Assembly (NCBI GenBank): GCA_050084985.1
Contig: JBITNC010000001.1
Coordinates: forward strand, 25,420,001 to 25,484,000
Length of the DNA: 64,000 nt
Origin: Nageia nagi
Taxonomy: Eukaryota > Pinophyta
Direction: 5' to 3'
Position numbers and translations under genes: made by a program. Positions within the stretch are counted from its first letter, which is position 1, and each line of letters begins with the position of its first letter. Of this stretch, positions 60,700 to 64,000 are shown in pieces. Below the pieces are notes generated by a model, which saw nothing but the letters and a program-made list of their open reading frames with translations, did no database searches and was not told where the DNA came from.

Positions 60700-61900
60700 C
60701 ATTGAACTTTACATCCTTTGAAATGAATATTACTTTATAGGTTGAAGAGTAAAGCTTGTAGTCTCTATGCTAGCTGTCATAACCCACAAAGATGCATTTT
60801 TTAGCTCTTTTATCCAACTTCTTTCTTTTCTCAGAAATAAAGTAAGAGAATGATTCACAACCAAACATCCTAAGTTGAGAAATGTTAGGTTTTCTTTTTG
60901 ACCATGCCTCAAAAGAAGTTTTACTTTGAACGACTTTTATGGGACACTTATTCAAGGTGTAAATAGCAATGCTTATAGCTTCACCTCATAAAAATTTAGG
61001 AAGATTACCCAACATGCATCTAGCCATCTCTATAATTATTTTATTTTTCCTTTTGATAACACCATTTTGCTAAGGAGTGTAAAGAATCATAAATTGTCTC
61101 TTGATTCCATACTTAGCATAATAGTCATTAAACTTATTATTGTTATATTCTTCCCCATTATTTGATCTTAACATCTTAATTTTAATGTTAGTTTAATTTT
61201 CAACAAAGGCCTTAAGAACCTTAAAACTTTCAAAAGTTTCATCCTTGTGCTCAAGTAGATACCCAAAGGTCATCCTACTAAAGTCATGAATGAAGGTCAA
61301 AATATAATATGCTCCTCTAAGCGACTTAGTCTGAAATGGACCCATCAAATCTAAATGCACAAGTTGAAAAGGTTGAAATGCTCTTATTTCCTTATCTTTT
61401 TCAAACTTTTATCTATGCATCTTACCAAGAATGCACTTCTCACATAGACCAACCAAAGGAGAAATTGAAGGTAAACCTTTCATAAGTTCTTAGTTTTTCA
61501 TGATTTAAATACTCTTATAGTTAAGGTCCCCCAAATGATAGTGCCAAAGATTACCTTTAGAACACACACTAGAAGCAAGACACATCTTTTATGGAACTTG
61601 ATCTATAATATAGAGGTTATCTTTCATAGATATTTTAACCAAAGTGGTAAGTCTTTTCTTAATGCACCAAGATTGAGAGTTGAACTTAAAAGAGTACCCT
61701 TTTCTAGCAAGTTGGATCATGGAGAGAAGGTTCATTCTTAACTTAGGAACATAGAGAACCTTTTCATGAATCATCACACTCCCAATTCTTTAGACTTCAA
61801 GGGTAGAGTTATCACTTATCACAACTGCATCCTTTTTATACTTATGAAAGTTTTCAATTTTTTATTTTAAAAGCATAGTGATTAGTGCAGCCAAAGTCAA
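60700..61900 (-). pseudogene. Integrase and protease region of element E
   Basis: The linker is at 60770-60955 (KKCIFVGYDS). The integrase core lies around 61080-61340 in fragments, and the protease end with VLYVPKLRMNLLSMIQLARKG at 61589-61777. At 61708-61710 it has a glutamine codon where element A has a TAG stop. Confidence 0.8.
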
Positions 61901-62049
61901 CAATCCATTCAGATGAAAAGAGTGAGACATGGAGTAGAGCATTGCAATAAAATTAGCATGAATATTTTTTTTCTTTTATAGTTTTTTACATTTCCATTGC
62001 TTTTGTTCTTTTCCTCTCTTTTCTTTTTGTAGCAATCAATTTTTTTGTG

Positions 62050-62918
62050 ACCTTAATACCACAATATTATAATTGACATCAAAATTTTTCTTAAGATAAA
62101 GAGTGTTTGTTTTTCCTTTTCCATCTCTTTACTTGAAATGATTATTGTTACCATTGTTCCTACTGCTATAGTTGTTATTTTTGTTGTTCTTGTTACTGTT
62201 GTAGCCATTACCTCTTTTCTCAAACTTTTTAGAAGAAGAAGGATAAGATTTCTTCTAATGGTTGAACTTCTTTTTGAAAGGAGTTTTGGTTGCTCCAAGA
62301 GCAACATTATTATCTTTAGGAGAAGAAATCAAACCTTTATTGTTAAGGATTTCCTCATGCTTAAATAGGTGCCTTAAAAGGTTCTCAAGGGAGAAGACTT
62401 CTTTTTCATCATCAAGCCTTATTTCCATAACCATCATAAAGTTTCCAAACTTTGAAGAGAGACTTTGAAGAATGATGAAGATCATGAACTCATCATTAAT
62501 ATAATTGCATCCATAAGCAATAAGTTGGGTCCTTAAGTCAATGATTTTATTCAAGTAGATAGCTACATTTTCATCTTCCCTTTGACGAGATTGAAGTAAC
62601 TTTTGAAGAATGGTAAATCTTTTTGAAAAGTTTGAACCAAGGTAGATTTATTTAAGCTTATCATAAGCTTTTTTTGCCAAGGTTGAAGAGAAAATCATCA
62701 GAAACATATCATTTGAAACTACACGGTAAACCATGGAGGTTGCTAACTCATTCTTCATGTTGTAAGCTTCTAGTGCCTTCTCATCTGTAGAAGGTATAAG
62801 GTTCTCATTCACTATTTGCTAAAGCATTCTTACCTGCAATTCAGCTCTCATCCGAAGTTCTCAAATCCCATAGTTGGAACCATCAAGAATGTGTTTGGGT
62901 AAAAAAGAACTCTCCCAT
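62050..62918 (-). pseudogene. Gag of element E
   Basis: Starts at the ATG at 62916-62918, with a frameshift within the first ten codons at a run of T. The piece 62255-62554 (NKIIDLRTQL, IILQSLSSKFGNF) is clear copia gag. An asparagine-rich tail follows at 62053-62250. Confidence 0.85.
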
Positions 62919-62929
62919 TGCTACATAAT

Positions 62930-64000
62930 AATGTGAAATAATAAGCATGTGATTTCAATAAACAACATTAAATTAAGTTTTAACCAAGTAAATAATACAT
63001 GTTACATTTAACACTAAAGACATGTTTGATTTGATTCACAAGTGTAAATATTTTACAATTCAAATAATAACCCATGTACCCAAATACATTTCTTATCTCA
63101 AGAATCGTAGATGTTGAGTGACATTATTGAAGTTTGTTTTCTTATCTAAAATTAAGCCTTCACTTGGATGCCCACACAAGAGGAGCCCAAGTACTACCAA
63201 TCCTCAACCAATTCCCCTTAAGAAGTAATATACTCTCACAAGAAGAAGTACTAGCTATTTTCAAGGTTTCAATGTTTATTAGATTGGTCAAATTATTAAT
63301 CTTGATTAAGTTTCAAGTTGTTCTCCTAGGTTATCGGATAATCCCTGAATAGATGTGCAGACATTTGGTATCACTACACACATGCTTGTCCACCTAATAG
63401 AGTTATGTCTAGACCAATAAAGGACTTAAGGGTAATTAAGAAGTACAAACTTTTTACCACTTGGATTGTCGAACTTAAAAGCTCCAATCTACCTATCCTC
63501 ACCTTATGGATCCTCAAACAAGTCATGTTACAAAATATACATATGGATGTATTCATTTTAAGGGGTTGCTCATATCAATGTTTATGTTTTTATTTGCATA
63601 AGCAAATAAATCAAAGTGTAAAATATGAAGTAAAAGAGCATAAGTAAAACATTATCCATGAAAAAATATTTGAAACTTAAGTGTCCAATGGGTTTTGTTT
63701 ACCAACCCGTAAAGGACATCCTTACATCATCACTTATTTTGCACAAGTCCACTCCATACTTTGCATAAGGATAAATACTCAACATGTATTCTTAAGTCAT
63801 AAGCATGCTTCTTAAAAATTTTAAGTCCTAAGCATTAAATTAAAAAAATAAGTCCTTAAGCATGCAAAAAATTAAGCTTTAAGCATTAGAAAATGCATTA
63901 TTCACATATCTTTAAAAAAATTAAGTAAGCATGCATCATGCCAATAAATTAAGTAAGAAGCATGCACTTACTTAACTTAAGGATTATGTAGAAGACATGC
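62930..64000 (-). other. Leader of element E (partial)
   Basis: Contains the conserved block at 63130-63600. The rest is AT-rich with TTAAGTAAGCATGC words like those in the D and C leaders. Confidence 0.7.

Larger units (their letters stand above)
57659..64000 (-). mobile_element. Copia element E, 3' part (right edge of window)
   Basis: A minus-strand element of the C family with its 3' LTR at 57659-58162, 3' repeat region at 58620-58900, RNase H/RT at 58958-60421, integrase at 60700-61800, gag at 62050-62918 and leader from 62930 to the edge. Its 5' LTR is outside the window. Stops and frameshifts occur throughout. The left flank is gtatt (57654-57658). It keeps some residues lost in A and C, which makes it useful for inferring ancestral codons. 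Confidence 0.9.

Overview
This is plant nuclear DNA, AT-rich and dominated by Ty1/copia LTR retrotransposons. It holds one recognisable host gene, a CBL-interacting protein kinase (CIPK) with many short introns on the minus strand at 19012-21928. A land plant is certain from the CIPK and the PPR-type gene fragments. A large, repeat-rich genome such as a gymnosperm is my inference, not a proof.

Layout: 1-3877 is the 5' part of a minus-strand copia element (called D) that runs off the left edge. 3940-5480 is a decayed hAT-like transposase. 6650-7200 is a decayed PPR gene fragment. 7400-9240 is a decayed copia gag/protease. 10780-11400 is a decayed Ty3-like gag. 14280-17912 is a decayed plus-strand copia pol interrupted by a solo LTR. 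18.5-22.8 kb is a GC-richer gene island with the CIPK. 23543-24027 is a dimeric tRNA-derived SINE between 21-bp direct repeats. 24373-47490 is a three-deep nest: copia C (minus) contains copia B (minus, 25431-40152), which contains copia A (plus, 28223-37689). 51396-52480 is a small CACTA transposon carrying a PPR fragment. 55607-56103 is a solo LTR of the A/D family. 57659 to the right edge is another minus-strand element (E) of the C family.

The retrotransposons give the richest signals. Target-site duplications and LTR divergence (3 differences in 510 bp for A, about 6% for B and C) independently support the order of insertion. A, C, D and E share a long leader upstream of gag that contains a conserved block. 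In A and D it also contains PPR-derived sequence and an antisense tRNA-Lys-like segment. Two structured-RNA candidates with compensatory changes stand out: a hairpin in the LTR present in four divergent LTR types, and an eight-unit array of hairpins after pol in element A, bracketed by a perfect 14-bp inverted repeat. Element A is very young by its LTRs and keeps gag-pol in one frame, yet has six premature stop codons, at least four at ancestral glutamine codons.

The same PPR subfamily appears in a decayed stand-alone copy, in the copia leaders and inside the CACTA element, so it was captured by two unrelated transposon classes.
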